This document shows positions 45,537 through 55,700 of a stretch of DNA of 64,000 nucleotides, piece after piece; the stretch's first letter is position 1; each line of letters starts with the position of its first letter. The stretch comes from Coxiellaceae bacterium (GTDB taxonomy: Bacteria; Pseudomonadota; Gammaproteobacteria; Coxiellales; Coxiellaceae), in the NCBI GenBank assembly GCA_029210045.1, contig JARGNX010000008.1, positions 88,163 to 152,162 on the forward strand. Reading direction: 5' to 3'. A model generated the notes under the pieces. That model was not told where the DNA came from. It searched no databases and saw only the letters and a list, made by a program, of their open reading frames with translations. Both the position numbers and the translations under genes were made by a program.

Positions 45537-47167
45537 TAAAATATGTATTAGGTTTGGCGTTAGTGATGATGAGCTCAATGGGGTTTTCAAAACCGTTGAT
45601 CGACTACCCCAATGAAACCATTCAACAAATTAGCCAATTGGTGAGTAGCAAACAAATCAGTTGCCGTCAGCTGATTCAGCGGTATCAACAACGCATACTG
45701 ACATATGATTTGGCGCATAACCCAGGTCAACCGCCGATTAATTCAATCATTGCGTTAAACCCCTTTGCTGTAACAGAAGCAGCGCAAATTGATCGACAGC
45801 TTGAGCAGAACAAGCAGCTGCCGATGTTATGCGTGCCTGTAGTGGTTAAAGATAATATCGATACGTTAGATACGCCTACGACTTGCGGTTCATTATCACT
45901 ATTGGGCTCACAACCGAAAACCAATGCCTTTATCGTTAATCAAATGCGTGCAGCGGGTGCGATTATTATTGGTAAGGCGGGGATGGACGAGTTTGCTTCT
46001 GGGTTATCGGGAATTAATTCACGTTTAGGGCGCACCGGTAATGCGTATAACACGAACCTATTACCTGGTGGATCATCATCCGGTTCTGCGGCGGCAGTCA
46101 GTGCGGGTTTTGCTGTGGTGGGAATTGGTACGGATAATAGCGGTTCATTGCGTGTGCCAGCAGCGATGAATGGTGTGTACACTATTCGTGCTGGGCGCGG
46201 CATGGTGAGTCAGCAAGGGATTTTTCCGCGTGGTAACTTGGATGGCATGGCAGGACCCATTGCACATAATATAAAAGACGTGGCAACGGTGATGGATATC
46301 ATTGCTAACCCAATACAAAATGGTTACCGTCATTATCTTAATTCAGATGCATTAAAAGGTAAGCGCATTGGTGTGTTGGTATCTTATGCTGATAAAAAAA
46401 TTGATTATGATACACCTGCAGCAAAAGCTATCTATAAAAATGCCATGAAGCGCTTTGAGAAGCTAGGCGCGACCTTAGTGCCTAATATTAAACTGGCTGA
46501 ATTTAATCCCCATCGCAAACATAACCTTGCTGGTGAAGTGCAACAAATCAATGCGTACTTTAAAACGTTTGCTTCAACACGAAAAAGTTTTGATGATCTT
46601 TGCCGATCTGGTCGCACGATTACGTTTGGTGATTTGAAGGAGTGTTTGGCTCATGGTAAAGATAACCCCGCAGTGAATAGTGTGGTGTACCGTGATGTGG
46701 TTGCAATGTTTCGCCATAATAAAAATATTATTACTGATGTGATGAATAAGCATCACTTGGATGCTTTGCTGTTGCCGATTAGTAAGCACGGAGTACCGAT
46801 TGCGGAATTTAGCACGGGTTTTTATACGGTGGTTTCGCCCAACGCTGGTTTGCCGGCAGTCGAATTCATTGCAGGCTTTACGGATGGTAAGCAACCATTA
46901 CCGGTGGGGATGGAGTTGTTAGGTATGCCTGTCAATGAAGCCAAATTGCTAGGAATGGCCTATGCCTATTCAAAAGATGATAGGCGTGTAACGCCAAAGC
47001 TAATGCAGCCTCAGCATGGAAATAGCTACGATTCTATAGCGCGCTTTAATAATGCTAAAACATCCATTGGTTATCAGGTATATAAGCAGCTAATACAGCC
47101 AAAAGGTAATGAATCGGTGACTAGTAATGCGTTTTTACAGGTATTAAAGCAGCTATTCCCGCTTTAA
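45530..47167 (+). CDS. Exported amidase-signature enzyme
   Basis: 545 aa from the ATG at 45530 with a signal peptide (LIKYVLGLALVMMSSMGFSK). Amidase-signature Ser-cisSer-Lys catalysis: the Lys is in CVPVVVKDNID, and the Gly/Ser-rich loop LLPGGSSSGSAAAVSAGFA gives the cis-Ser, with the nucleophile in the following GTDNSGSLRVPA (canonical GTDTGGSIRxPA). It resembles GatA in core, but export argues for hydrolysis of amides or peptides in the periplasm or outside the cell. Translationally coupled to pncC. Substrate unknown. Confidence 0.88.
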   Translation: MLIKYVLGLALVMMSSMGFSKPLIDYPNETIQQISQLVSSKQISCRQLIQRYQQRILTYDLAHNPGQPPINSIIALNPFAVTEAAQIDRQLEQNKQLPMLCVPVVVKDNIDTLDTPTTCGSLSLLGSQPKTNAFIVNQMRAAGAIIIGKAGMDEFASGLSGINSRLGRTGNAYNTNLLPGGSSSGSAAAVSAGFAVVGIGTDNSGSLRVPAAMNGVYTIRAGRGMVSQQGIFPRGNLDGMAGPIAHNIKDVATVMDIIANPIQNGYRHYLNSDALKGKRIGVLVSYADKKIDYDTPAAKAIYKNAMKRFEKLGATLVPNIKLAEFNPHRKHNLAGEVQQINAYFKTFASTRKSFDDLCRSGRTITFGDLKECLAHGKDNPAVNSVVYRDVVAMFRHNKNIITDVMNKHHLDALLLPISKHGVPIAEFSTGFYTVVSPNAGLPAVEFIAGFTDGKQPLPVGMELLGMPVNEAKLLGMAYAYSKDDRRVTPKLMQPQHGNSYDSIARFNNAKTSIGYQVYKQLIQPKGNESVTSNAFLQVLKQLFPL

Positions 47168-47280
47168 AACAATGTATACATTAACGAATGCTTAAGAGAG
47201 TAACAAAGTTAAAGCGCAGCTGAGGGCTTGTGTTAGCATGACCTTAATGAAACGGAATTAATAAAGAATACAATACGTTG

Positions 47281-47424
47281 GGGTATTGTAGTAGCAAGCA
47301 GCAGCATTTGAATATTCCATTGTGGATGTCATTTGCTGCTGCTTTTGTTCCTGTTTGTTTCTTTTTTTTGTATTTACCCCTTATGAAGTCTCTGAGTACA
47401 TTACCTATCTTGCTTAACTTATAA
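47281..47424 (+). pseudogene. Decayed copy of the small membrane-protein gene found at 52418
   Basis: Reading the frame that ends at TAA 47422-47424 gives SSKQQHLNIPLWMSFAAAF and a second hydrophobic part VPVCFFFLYLPLMKS. This matches MSQSQNLDIPLWMPFVAAV of the intact gene at 52418. Even the upstream aataaagaa and ggggta bases are alike, but the ATG position now reads GTAG and the downstream sequence diverges after the hydrophobic segment. It sits directly before the first giant gene just as the intact copy sits before the second. Interpreted as a remnant of a duplicated two-gene unit. Confidence 0.6.
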
Positions 47425-47489
47425 ATTTCGGTATAATTAGTAATATCAATGCTGTGGGAATAATATGTAATGATAGTCTGAGAGGATGT

Positions 47490-50400
47490 ATGAGAGGTCA
47501 CAATCCAGTAGTTCGTAAAACTGTCGCAGAGCTTAAAGCGGTCAGCAATAAATGTCTTAGTTATGTTGATCAAACAAGAAGTGTCGTCAATTTGGTGTCG
47601 AAAGATTCGGCACAGCGTAATCCATTTGTTAGCATAAAAATAGTACCGTGTGCTGATTTAATTCATCAATCACCCTTCAAAGAGGTAGCTGAGGTTGAGT
47701 CCTATCAGGCAGTAGTAATGGCTGCTAGCTTAGTGGCACATAACAGCCTATTTAAATTGAATCGTGAGGCCTTGGTCATTCCCAGCAGTGGTGCTTGTAT
47801 TGCTGAAGATTACTATAAAGAAGCGATGCGATTACTAGCGTTTCGTATTCAACTGCTGACGAATGCTTATCAGATTCACCTATCCACCTTAAAACGGGCT
47901 TTAAGCGCTGGAAAACAGACAGCGATTTCGAACAGTTTAAATAAAGTGAAACAGATACAGCAGTATATTGCTGGGGCATCATTTATACAAAAACAATATA
48001 TGTTAATGCAACTAAATGTTGACGATCAATTAGAATTATTCCCAGAAGCCTATATGCAATGCTTGATAGCCGCTAAAGCCATTGCTAGGCGTAACGGTAA
48101 TGTTATGTTGACTACAGCTACATTACAGCAGCAATTATATGAAGCGGCTGCTCAAGGTAATGTGGATAGGTTATATACATTGCTGGCTGAGCCGGGTGTG
48201 GACGTAAATCAAGCCGACTTAGTGACAGATCGCTCTGCTTTGTACCTGGCTGTTCAGGCAAATAGGGAGGCTGCGGTAAGTGTGCTTGTTGAGAATGGCG
48301 CTACTGAATCGTCTGATATAGATGCTGAACATTCTGCGCTGACTTTAGCCATGATGAATGATAACTGGGGCATGGTAAAATATCTCAAACAAAATCTTGC
48401 GATTAAGAGTGTTATCGACTTGGCCCCGTTACATCACGGGCCCTCAACAAAAAATCTTGCTTTAAAGGCCGTGGAATATATTTTTCACTGCATGCTGGGC
48501 ATTGAACACATCAGTGACACCTTATATGAAGGTGAGTTGTATGCACAAAAATATGATGGTGATGACGAACCTTACCGTTTTAGACTCGAGAAAAACAGTG
48601 ATAATTTATGGCTTGCGCATTGCCCTAATGGTCGCAGATATAACCTATCGTTGGCATTAAAGCATGCTAACTTCGAGTATTTCATGCTAAACGAGTGCGA
48701 TAAATCACAAGAGATCGTTATGCGCTGTGAAAAATTATTGCATCAGAGGCGGGGTGGTGAAGCGATCAGTCGCGCTGATAAAATGACTACAGATATTGGA
48801 GGTATTGACACACCCGTACCTTTATACGCCGCTGAACAAACGGCGATAAAATACTACACTGGTACTGGTTCCAATGACATAAACCCCTTGTTACGTGGAA
48901 TGAGTTGTGATGTTAGTGAAATTAAATTGAAGGAATATTTTGTGCACTCTATGTTAGTTATTAGTGGTGTTAATAAACACCGATCCTCTGATAAGTATGA
49001 AGAGCGAGCAGTATTGACTCGTCATGAAAAAGATGATTTACCTGTAGATATGCTCGAACGCATGAAAACAGCTAATCAAGTTGTATCGAGGGCGGCGCCA
49101 TTAAGCTTTTCTGAGCATGGTAGAGTATTTAGTCGGCGATCAAATGCATTGTTGATAAAAAATTTACACCAGCGTCAAGCTAGCATTAAGAAATTTTCGG
49201 TGTGTCCTGGTGAAAGTGAAGTGATATTTCCTCCGCATCATCTTAGATTTTTGAGCTATGATCGTAACCCTGTATCTGAAAAATCATTTTTTACTACCGA
49301 GATAGTATCTGGCCTGGAAGTTGAATATCAGCAACAGTATTTACTTGATTTAGCTATGGTTGATGCGTATGAAATATTAAAGCGACCGTATAAAGAATCG
49401 CTCGATCCTCGCTTTGGTATTTCACGACATTATCATGCATTGGCTCATCATGTACGTGCGTGTCTCTTGGTCGAGCCGGTAATTAAGTATTTCAAACAAC
49501 ATGCCGCTTCTGATGAATTTAAAGTTTTTTGTGATCATTTAACGCCCGAAGAAATCACCATTATGAAGCTGATGATGATTTTTTCTAGGACAGGGCGTGA
49601 ATCCGAAGCTGGCCCCAGTCAATTAGCTATTTTTCTGAGCTACAATCGTAAATCAGCAGAAAATCTTGCCGATTTTTTGCGGTATCATATGGATATTGAT
49701 GAAGATACTATTAATTTTTATATGGATGTGTTGATTAATGCCGGTAATCCACGCTATGCAGAGTTTGTTACAGGTGCTACTGAAGAAGAGAAGCAGCGGA
49801 AGTTATTTTTTAGTTATATTGCAGCGTTGGCTCACAAATTGGATTTGCCACGCGTGTTTGGTGAGGCGCATTATGATAGTAATGTAGCGGTGCATAATGG
49901 TTCGCAAGAAATGACTGCCGGCGGCTTTCTTGTTACTGCATCAAAGCAACAAAAAGCCTCATTTAATAGGCTGGAAGCCATTGCAATGCGAATGCTACAA
50001 GTGACTGGTGATAATCTGTGTTTTTCAAGGCATGGTATTGACGCTTGTAGTTATGATGAAGCTGAATTTGTGAAGTGTAATTCTGATATTAGCTATTGCT
50101 GGCAGCAGTGCCAAGTGGCTACTATGCAGGTGCTGAATGAAAACAGTACGAACTGTAAGAAAGCAGATGGCTTCATGGCTGCCATTAAAGAAAATAATCG
50201 GCAACAAGTGATGCACTATTTGTTACATTATACTGAACACGACTTTGAGCGTTTTGAGTTTGCTTTTCGTGGCGGTGTATTGATCGCGTTAATGTTTGCT
50301 CCTCATGATTATAGTGATCTATTAGAAAGCTGTATTCCCTTGTTGTCGATCAACAGCACTATGGCGTTAAGCGCTCTTTCAGAACAGCTAGACTCTGCTC

Positions 50401-52301
50401 ATTGTAATAATGTCATTGTGTTACCTTTGGTAGAGCGTCTTTCGCTTGATGACCTGATTGCAGCTGTAAAAAAGTTATTGATTAACAACGCTGGTATGGA
50501 TCTTGTGGGTACTGTGTTGTCTAAAATAAAGACGTTAGATGCAGGCAAATACAGCTCTCATTTTAACGTTTTTTTTACACAGGCGGTGCGCTCGCGTTAT
50601 TCTACTGATGCACTTGAAGTATTCATTCAGGCGGGAGCGGTTGTAAAGGCGGAGCATGTGCTACAGGCGGCTAGTGTAATTGGCGTAGATAATAGAGATG
50701 TTTTACTTTTTCTGCTGAGTAAAATCAATACGATCGAAATTCTACCTGCACAAGTGGTGTTTAAGTTAATAATAAAATCGCCTGCTGAGACGCAGTTGCC
50801 AATATTACACTGTCTAGTGGATAAGGGTTTTGTAGTCACTACTGATCTGTTGTTGAAGCTGATTACTTACTATAACCGGCATGAATATAACGATACAATA
50901 ATGGATTTGTTGCTTTCAAAGACTGACATTGAGGCGCTGTCAGTTGCGAGCCTTGCCAGGCTATTATCTGCTTCAAGTGATGCCAATCTGATGAAACAAA
51001 TGCTTGATCCGCATAGACTACAGCACGGTGCTATTATACGGGCATTGGTATTACAACCCCGGAGAGGTGAGGGAAGTGACATAAATTCGGCGGCAGCTAT
51101 CAAGTATATGCTGAGTTTTAATGATGGAAAGTTTGTTGATCATTGTCTCGATCTGCAATGGCGTACTGAGTTGATGCTCGCAGTCAAGTCGGGTAAAGAG
51201 CGCGTTGTTGATGTTTTCATTGAAGCAGGTGCTGATGTTAATCTCTGCGATGCTAATGGTAATTTTGCACTGACTTATGCGCTTATTGGCTGGAATGGTC
51301 GTATTCTAGATAAATTGGTTCATGCCAGTAATCCTTTGACCTATTCTCGTAAAAACGAAATCGGATTCTCCCCATTAACGATTGCGGTTCTTATTCCTTA
51401 TATTAAAAGGAATGCTTTTGTAAATAATGCACTTTCCATTATGTTGCAGCATTGTTCGGTGAAGCTTTTATTTCTACTGGACATTAAGCGTTTAATATGT
51501 GGTAGACCTTCGAGTTTTGAGGTTCGTGGGCTTGTTATGCGATGGCTGATGTATTTATTCAGTACTGATCTAGCGCCTAAACTTATCATGGATAATCTGG
51601 TTGCTGTTGAAGAAGCATTAGATAGAAAGCTTATTTTCCGTTGCGCGGACTTTGATTTTCAGGGTTCTGCTGACAATGCTAGGATATTTGAAAAAATAAT
51701 GACACATGCTGACTATGGCAGTCTGGCAAATGCGCTACTAGACCGCTGCGATATTAATATAGGCCTATCTATTGCGCTTTTTGAGAGAGTTGCGAATCGT
51801 ATGCATAACTTGTCGCTTCTAGAGAGGCTTACAAAACATTATGCTCGTCGGGTAGTATTTTCTGGTCCGATTGATGGTTTAGAGGATGTATTAGGCAGGC
51901 TGACTGGTGTTGTATGTAACAGGTTGGTTGGTCGTGCGCAGTTAGAGGTAGTTCAGATGATTGCTACGCGTAAGTTGAATGTGGAGCAGCCAGGAACGCA
52001 CGGTGCTAATAGACATAAAGTAGAGACTGTGTTGTTGCTTCTGTCGTTAAATTCTGTGATAAGGGTTGAACATATTGATAAGCTATATGATTGCTTGTTA
52101 GATAAGCAACTGTTGATATCATTGTTTTTATTAGCGCAAGGTGCTGGTGAGAAAACTCCAAAGCAAATCCGCACGGACACGAAGCGATTTTTTAAGCTGC
52201 TAATACCTAAGCACTGCGGATTGATTTTTCGGCTGGGTGATGGTGGTGAGAGCCGTCCAGATGAAATGACTCCGAGTGGTAAGCGGTGTGTTATTTCCTA
52301 A
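47490..52301 (+). CDS. Giant protein: ankyrin, ADP-ribosyltransferase-like, SidE-PDE-like, ankyrin-like, CaaX
   Basis: 1603 aa from ATG 47490 (AGAGG upstream; an in-frame GTG at 47454 lacks one). Order: unique helical N-terminus (1-205); ankyrin repeats (about 213-300); ART-like domain (about 400-600) with AIKYYTG and INPLLRG helix, Arg511 in AVLTRHE, Ser539 in LSFSE, and E575-S-E577 in GESEVIFPP, the R-S-ExE pattern of arginine-type mono-ADP-ribosyltransferases; PDE-like domain (about 620-800) with H649ALAH653HVR, GRESE (Glu704/706) and AHKLDLPR (His782), the pattern of SidE/Dup phosphodiesterases; conserved helices (about 830-900); degenerate ankyrin-type repeats; and C-terminus CVIS, a CaaX box. 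Paralogue of the gene at 52783. No signal peptide or membrane helix. Function inferred from motifs only. Confidence 0.8.
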   Translation: MRGHNPVVRKTVAELKAVSNKCLSYVDQTRSVVNLVSKDSAQRNPFVSIKIVPCADLIHQSPFKEVAEVESYQAVVMAASLVAHNSLFKLNREALVIPSSGACIAEDYYKEAMRLLAFRIQLLTNAYQIHLSTLKRALSAGKQTAISNSLNKVKQIQQYIAGASFIQKQYMLMQLNVDDQLELFPEAYMQCLIAAKAIARRNGNVMLTTATLQQQLYEAAAQGNVDRLYTLLAEPGVDVNQADLVTDRSALYLAVQANREAAVSVLVENGATESSDIDAEHSALTLAMMNDNWGMVKYLKQNLAIKSVIDLAPLHHGPSTKNLALKAVEYIFHCMLGIEHISDTLYEGELYAQKYDGDDEPYRFRLEKNSDNLWLAHCPNGRRYNLSLALKHANFEYFMLNECDKSQEIVMRCEKLLHQRRGGEAISRADKMTTDIGGIDTPVPLYAAEQTAIKYYTGTGSNDINPLLRGMSCDVSEIKLKEYFVHSMLVISGVNKHRSSDKYEERAVLTRHEKDDLPVDMLERMKTANQVVSRAAPLSFSEHGRVFSRRSNALLIKNLHQRQASIKKFSVCPGESEVIFPPHHLRFLSYDRNPVSEKSFFTTEIVSGLEVEYQQQYLLDLAMVDAYEILKRPYKESLDPRFGISRHYHALAHHVRACLLVEPVIKYFKQHAASDEFKVFCDHLTPEEITIMKLMMIFSRTGRESEAGPSQLAIFLSYNRKSAENLADFLRYHMDIDEDTINFYMDVLINAGNPRYAEFVTGATEEEKQRKLFFSYIAALAHKLDLPRVFGEAHYDSNVAVHNGSQEMTAGGFLVTASKQQKASFNRLEAIAMRMLQVTGDNLCFSRHGIDACSYDEAEFVKCNSDISYCWQQCQVATMQVLNENSTNCKKADGFMAAIKENNRQQVMHYLLHYTEHDFERFEFAFRGGVLIALMFAPHDYSDLLESCIPLLSINSTMALSALSEQLDSAHCNNVIVLPLVERLSLDDLIAAVKKLLINNAGMDLVGTVLSKIKTLDAGKYSSHFNVFFTQAVRSRYSTDALEVFIQAGAVVKAEHVLQAASVIGVDNRDVLLFLLSKINTIEILPAQVVFKLIIKSPAETQLPILHCLVDKGFVVTTDLLLKLITYYNRHEYNDTIMDLLLSKTDIEALSVASLARLLSASSDANLMKQMLDPHRLQHGAIIRALVLQPRRGEGSDINSAAAIKYMLSFNDGKFVDHCLDLQWRTELMLAVKSGKERVVDVFIEAGADVNLCDANGNFALTYALIGWNGRILDKLVHASNPLTYSRKNEIGFSPLTIAVLIPYIKRNAFVNNALSIMLQHCSVKLLFLLDIKRLICGRPSSFEVRGLVMRWLMYLFSTDLAPKLIMDNLVAVEEALDRKLIFRCADFDFQGSADNARIFEKIMTHADYGSLANALLDRCDINIGLSIALFERVANRMHNLSLLERLTKHYARRVVFSGPIDGLEDVLGRLTGVVCNRLVGRAQLEVVQMIATRKLNVEQPGTHGANRHKVETVLLLLSLNSVIRVEHIDKLYDCLLDKQLLISLFLLAQGAGEKTPKQIRTDTKRFFKLLIPKHCGLIFRLGDGGESRPDEMTPSGKRCVIS

Positions 52302-52417
52302 CGGGATTTACATTAAGGTCAGCTTAAATTGTAGGGCCATAAGCGTACTTATCATTGTTTATGGTAAAATATTATGATTAATACAGTAATGAAATACAGA
52401 ATAAAGAAGGGGTGTAT

Positions 52418-52693
52418 ATGAGCCAATCACAAAATTTAGACATTCCACTGTGGATGCCATTTGTTGCGGCGGTTGGCGTTGCTGCACTCGTTGTGTGTGT
52501 TGCTAGAATTGCACGCAGCTGCCAAACCGGTCAGTCCATTTGCCCATCATTTAATCTGAATAGACCGCGTAGATATGGCGCAGGATTATTTCCTGAGGGT
52601 GCGGATGGTTACTATGTGGAGATGGCTGACACATGGGGTTTAGGTGTGCGTGTAGAGCGGCGGTCGCCAACAGACCCATTTTTGACGGTATAG
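52418..52693 (+). CDS. Small single-helix membrane protein preceding the second giant gene
   Basis: 91 aa from ATG 52418 with AAGAAGGGG 5 nt upstream. After MSQSQNLDIPLWMPF one hydrophobic helix (about 13-33, VAAVGVAALVVCVARIA) is followed by a basic, Gly-containing soluble tail (RPRRYGAGLFPEGADGYYVE). A degenerate copy lies at 47281-47424 before the first giant gene, so the gene was part of the duplicated unit. Role unknown; association with the giant protein is suggested only by position. It is 89 bases ahead of the giant gene. Confidence 0.7.
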   Translation: MSQSQNLDIPLWMPFVAAVGVAALVVCVARIARSCQTGQSICPSFNLNRPRRYGAGLFPEGADGYYVEMADTWGLGVRVERRSPTDPFLTV

Positions 52694-52732
52694 GTAAGCC
52701 ATAAAACTACAGATTATAATATAATCTCCTAA

Positions 52733-52752
52733 TTTAATATTCAATTAATATA
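52733..52752 (+). promoter_or_regulatory. PmrA-box-like direct repeat upstream of the second giant gene
   Basis: TTTAATATT (52733-52741) and ATTAATATA (52744-52752) form a tandem half-site pair with an 11-nt period. Legionella PmrA boxes are two cTTAATatT half-sites with the same period. A TATAAT at 52760-52765 follows at a distance that puts the box over the -35 region. AT-rich context lowers the specificity. Confidence 0.35.
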
Positions 52753-52782
52753 CTACTAGTATAATCTTTTGTATAGATAATC

Positions 52783-55700
52783 ATGCGCAAGAGATTTGAT
52801 GTGAGAATTCAAGAAGATACAGCCGCTACGAGTATTATGCCTCATCTTGATCAGCTACTATCCGCTGCTGCAAGTGGTGATGTTGATCGGTTAAAGATTT
52901 TGCTAAATGACCCCGAATTAACAGTTAATGCTACCGATGCAGAAGGGCGATCAGCTTTATTTATGGCAGCACAAGCCAACCAGTTAGACGCGGTAAAGTT
53001 ATTGTTAGAATATGGTGCTGCTGAATCGGCTGAGATACCAGCAAGCAAGTCAGCTATAACAGCGGCGTTACTGTCTCAGCATAATGATATTGCTGATTAT
53101 TTATTAAAACATATGCCGACATCACACGTTATTCAGTCACAACCTCTGCATCAAGGACCATCTCAGAAAAACAGGGCACTAAAAAATGTGGAGTATATAT
53201 TCCACTGTTTGTTGGGTGTTGAGTATACCAGCAATACCTTATTTGAAGCAGAGTTGTATGCTAAAAAATACGATGAAAGTGGTAAAGCATGCGAGTTTTC
53301 TTTAGTAAAAAACAGTCATAAACTTGTCGTTGCTCATTGTCCAAATGGGCGCAGTTATAATTTATCCCTGGCGTTAAAGTATGCCAATATGGCTTATTTT
53401 ATGCTCGATAATAGTGTAGAAGCTAAAGCGCTTATCGCTAAGTGCGAACTAATTTTAGGACGATCGGCGGATGCTGAAGCTGCAAAAATCGCAGACACCT
53501 TGACAACAGAGGTTGGTGACTACGTGGTTTATGATGCCGAGCAAGCGGCTATCAAACACTATACGGGAGAGTCTTGTGCTGTGATGAATGCGCTATTAAG
53601 AGCTATGCCAATAGAATCGCTTTCAGTTAACTTATCTAAGTTATTTATCCACTGTATGTTAGCTATCAGCGGAACTAATAAAAATATTCACTTTGATAAA
53701 AGACCAGAAAGAGCGGTCTTAACTCGACATGAAGCAAAATTACCAGAAGAAATGCTTAAGCGCATGAAAACTCAAAACCAAATGACTTTAAGAACTGGTT
53801 TATTGAGTTTCTCTGAAAATGACACCACTTTTGACACCCATGAAAACCGTTTAGTTATTAAGGATACGCATCAGCATAGATCTCCAATAGCCAATGTTTC
53901 ATATCATAAAAGTGAGATGGAGGTGCTTTTTCTGCCTTCTTATCTCCGCTTCACCTCTTATGAGGAAGATAAATCTGCACATAAAAATATATTTACTGCT
54001 GATATTGTTACAGGTGTTGCCACTGAATACGTCGATGGCTATACAGTTGAGTTGGCGTTATTGGATGTGCATACAATTTTAACGCAACCATACAAAGATG
54101 GCCGGGATGTTAAGTTTGGCATCGCTCGACACAATCATGCCTCGGGACATCATGTGCGCAAATGTATTTTGATAGAGCCTGTGGTTGACTATTTTAAACG
54201 GCATGCTGCAGATGAATCTTTTAGGCACTTTTGTCATCATTTGACATCAGATGAATTACTAATGATGAAAGTCATGATGATTTATTCGCGATCAGGTCGA
54301 GAGTCAGAGGTGAGCGCCTTAAGCAACCTTGATGCTTATATGCGATATCAGCGAGCCTCAGCTCAAAATATGGCGCGTTTTATGCGTGAGCACATGCATT
54401 GTGACGAAGCAACGATTGCCTATTATTCAGAAATTATGATTAATATGGGTAATCCTAATTACACATCGTTAGTCACCGGAGAAACTGAGGAAATCAAGCG
54501 GCATAAACTTTATATAAATCAAATTATCGCATTCACACATGACCTGGATTTACCGCGTATTTATGATGAGGCTAGTTACAATCGAGCTGTATCCGGTTAT
54601 AACGGCTCACCTCAGGCCGATACAGCGGTTAATTATATTATCCCATCAGAGATGCAGGCAGGCGCATTTAAAAAGCTTGAGTCCATTGCTATGAGGATGT
54701 TAGTGGCCACGGGTGATCGTTTATTGTTTTCAAAGCATGGCATTGGCATGAGTGACTATAGCGAGTCGGAATTTGTTAATAGCAATTCTAATGTTAGTCA
54801 TTGTTGGAGGCAGTGCCAAATAGCTTATATGACCGTATTGGGTAAGTATAATGAAGGAGATTTAAAGTTAGAAGCGCTACAGCAAGCGATTAGAGGTTGT
54901 AAGATCCCTGTTATATTGCATACGATTTTTCGTATGAGTACAAAAGACCTTAGAAAGTATGAAAATAAACATGGCAAGTCAGTATTAGCTGATCTTATTC
55001 AATCGGACCATGATTACATGCGGATATTGGAGCAGTACCTGCAATTAATGCCGCTTGATTCTCACAGTATTATACTGCTATTTGAATTAGCAATTAGCTG
55101 CGATAAAACTGCTATGGCATGGTTATTGAGTGACTATTTAACTGCAGATAGTCTGACTACAGCATTGTCTTACTTATGCCGTCACAATTTTAATCCAACT
55201 ATGTTTGCTGAGTTGCTGGGTAGGGTTGAAGATGTTAATCAGCCGGCCCTGTCAGGTCGACGCGTTCTAGAGCTGGTAATTGAACAGAAACATCCTAGAT
55301 ATATTGTGCAAGCTTTAGTGGATAAAGGTGCGAGGGTTGATGCAGTAGATTTGACGTCGGCGCTACTAAAAGACGATTATACTGATGTCAGTTTATATTT
55401 AATTGAAATCATTTCTATTGATGAGCTTACTCCTGAGCTTTATATTACGATTTTAGATGAAAACAAGCCACCTGAGTATGCTGAAAAATTAAGCGCGCGT
55501 ATGGGCTCGCGTGATGTGCTTGTTAGACATTTATTGAAGCAGACTAAAGCTGAATTATCTGATCGTAACTTTTCTAACTTTATTGTTAGGATGTTAAGAA
55601 ATTTACCCAGTATGGAAGGTATAATCTTTGATGAGTTAGTGGCGATTGGTTATGACTTTAATGGTGGTTCAGTATATTATGATAAAGTTTTATACTTTGC

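Noticed and set aside
47244-47573. Leftward 109-codon open frame over the start of the first giant gene
   Set aside because: Overlaps the remnant small gene and the start of a well-supported long gene; composition not protein-like.
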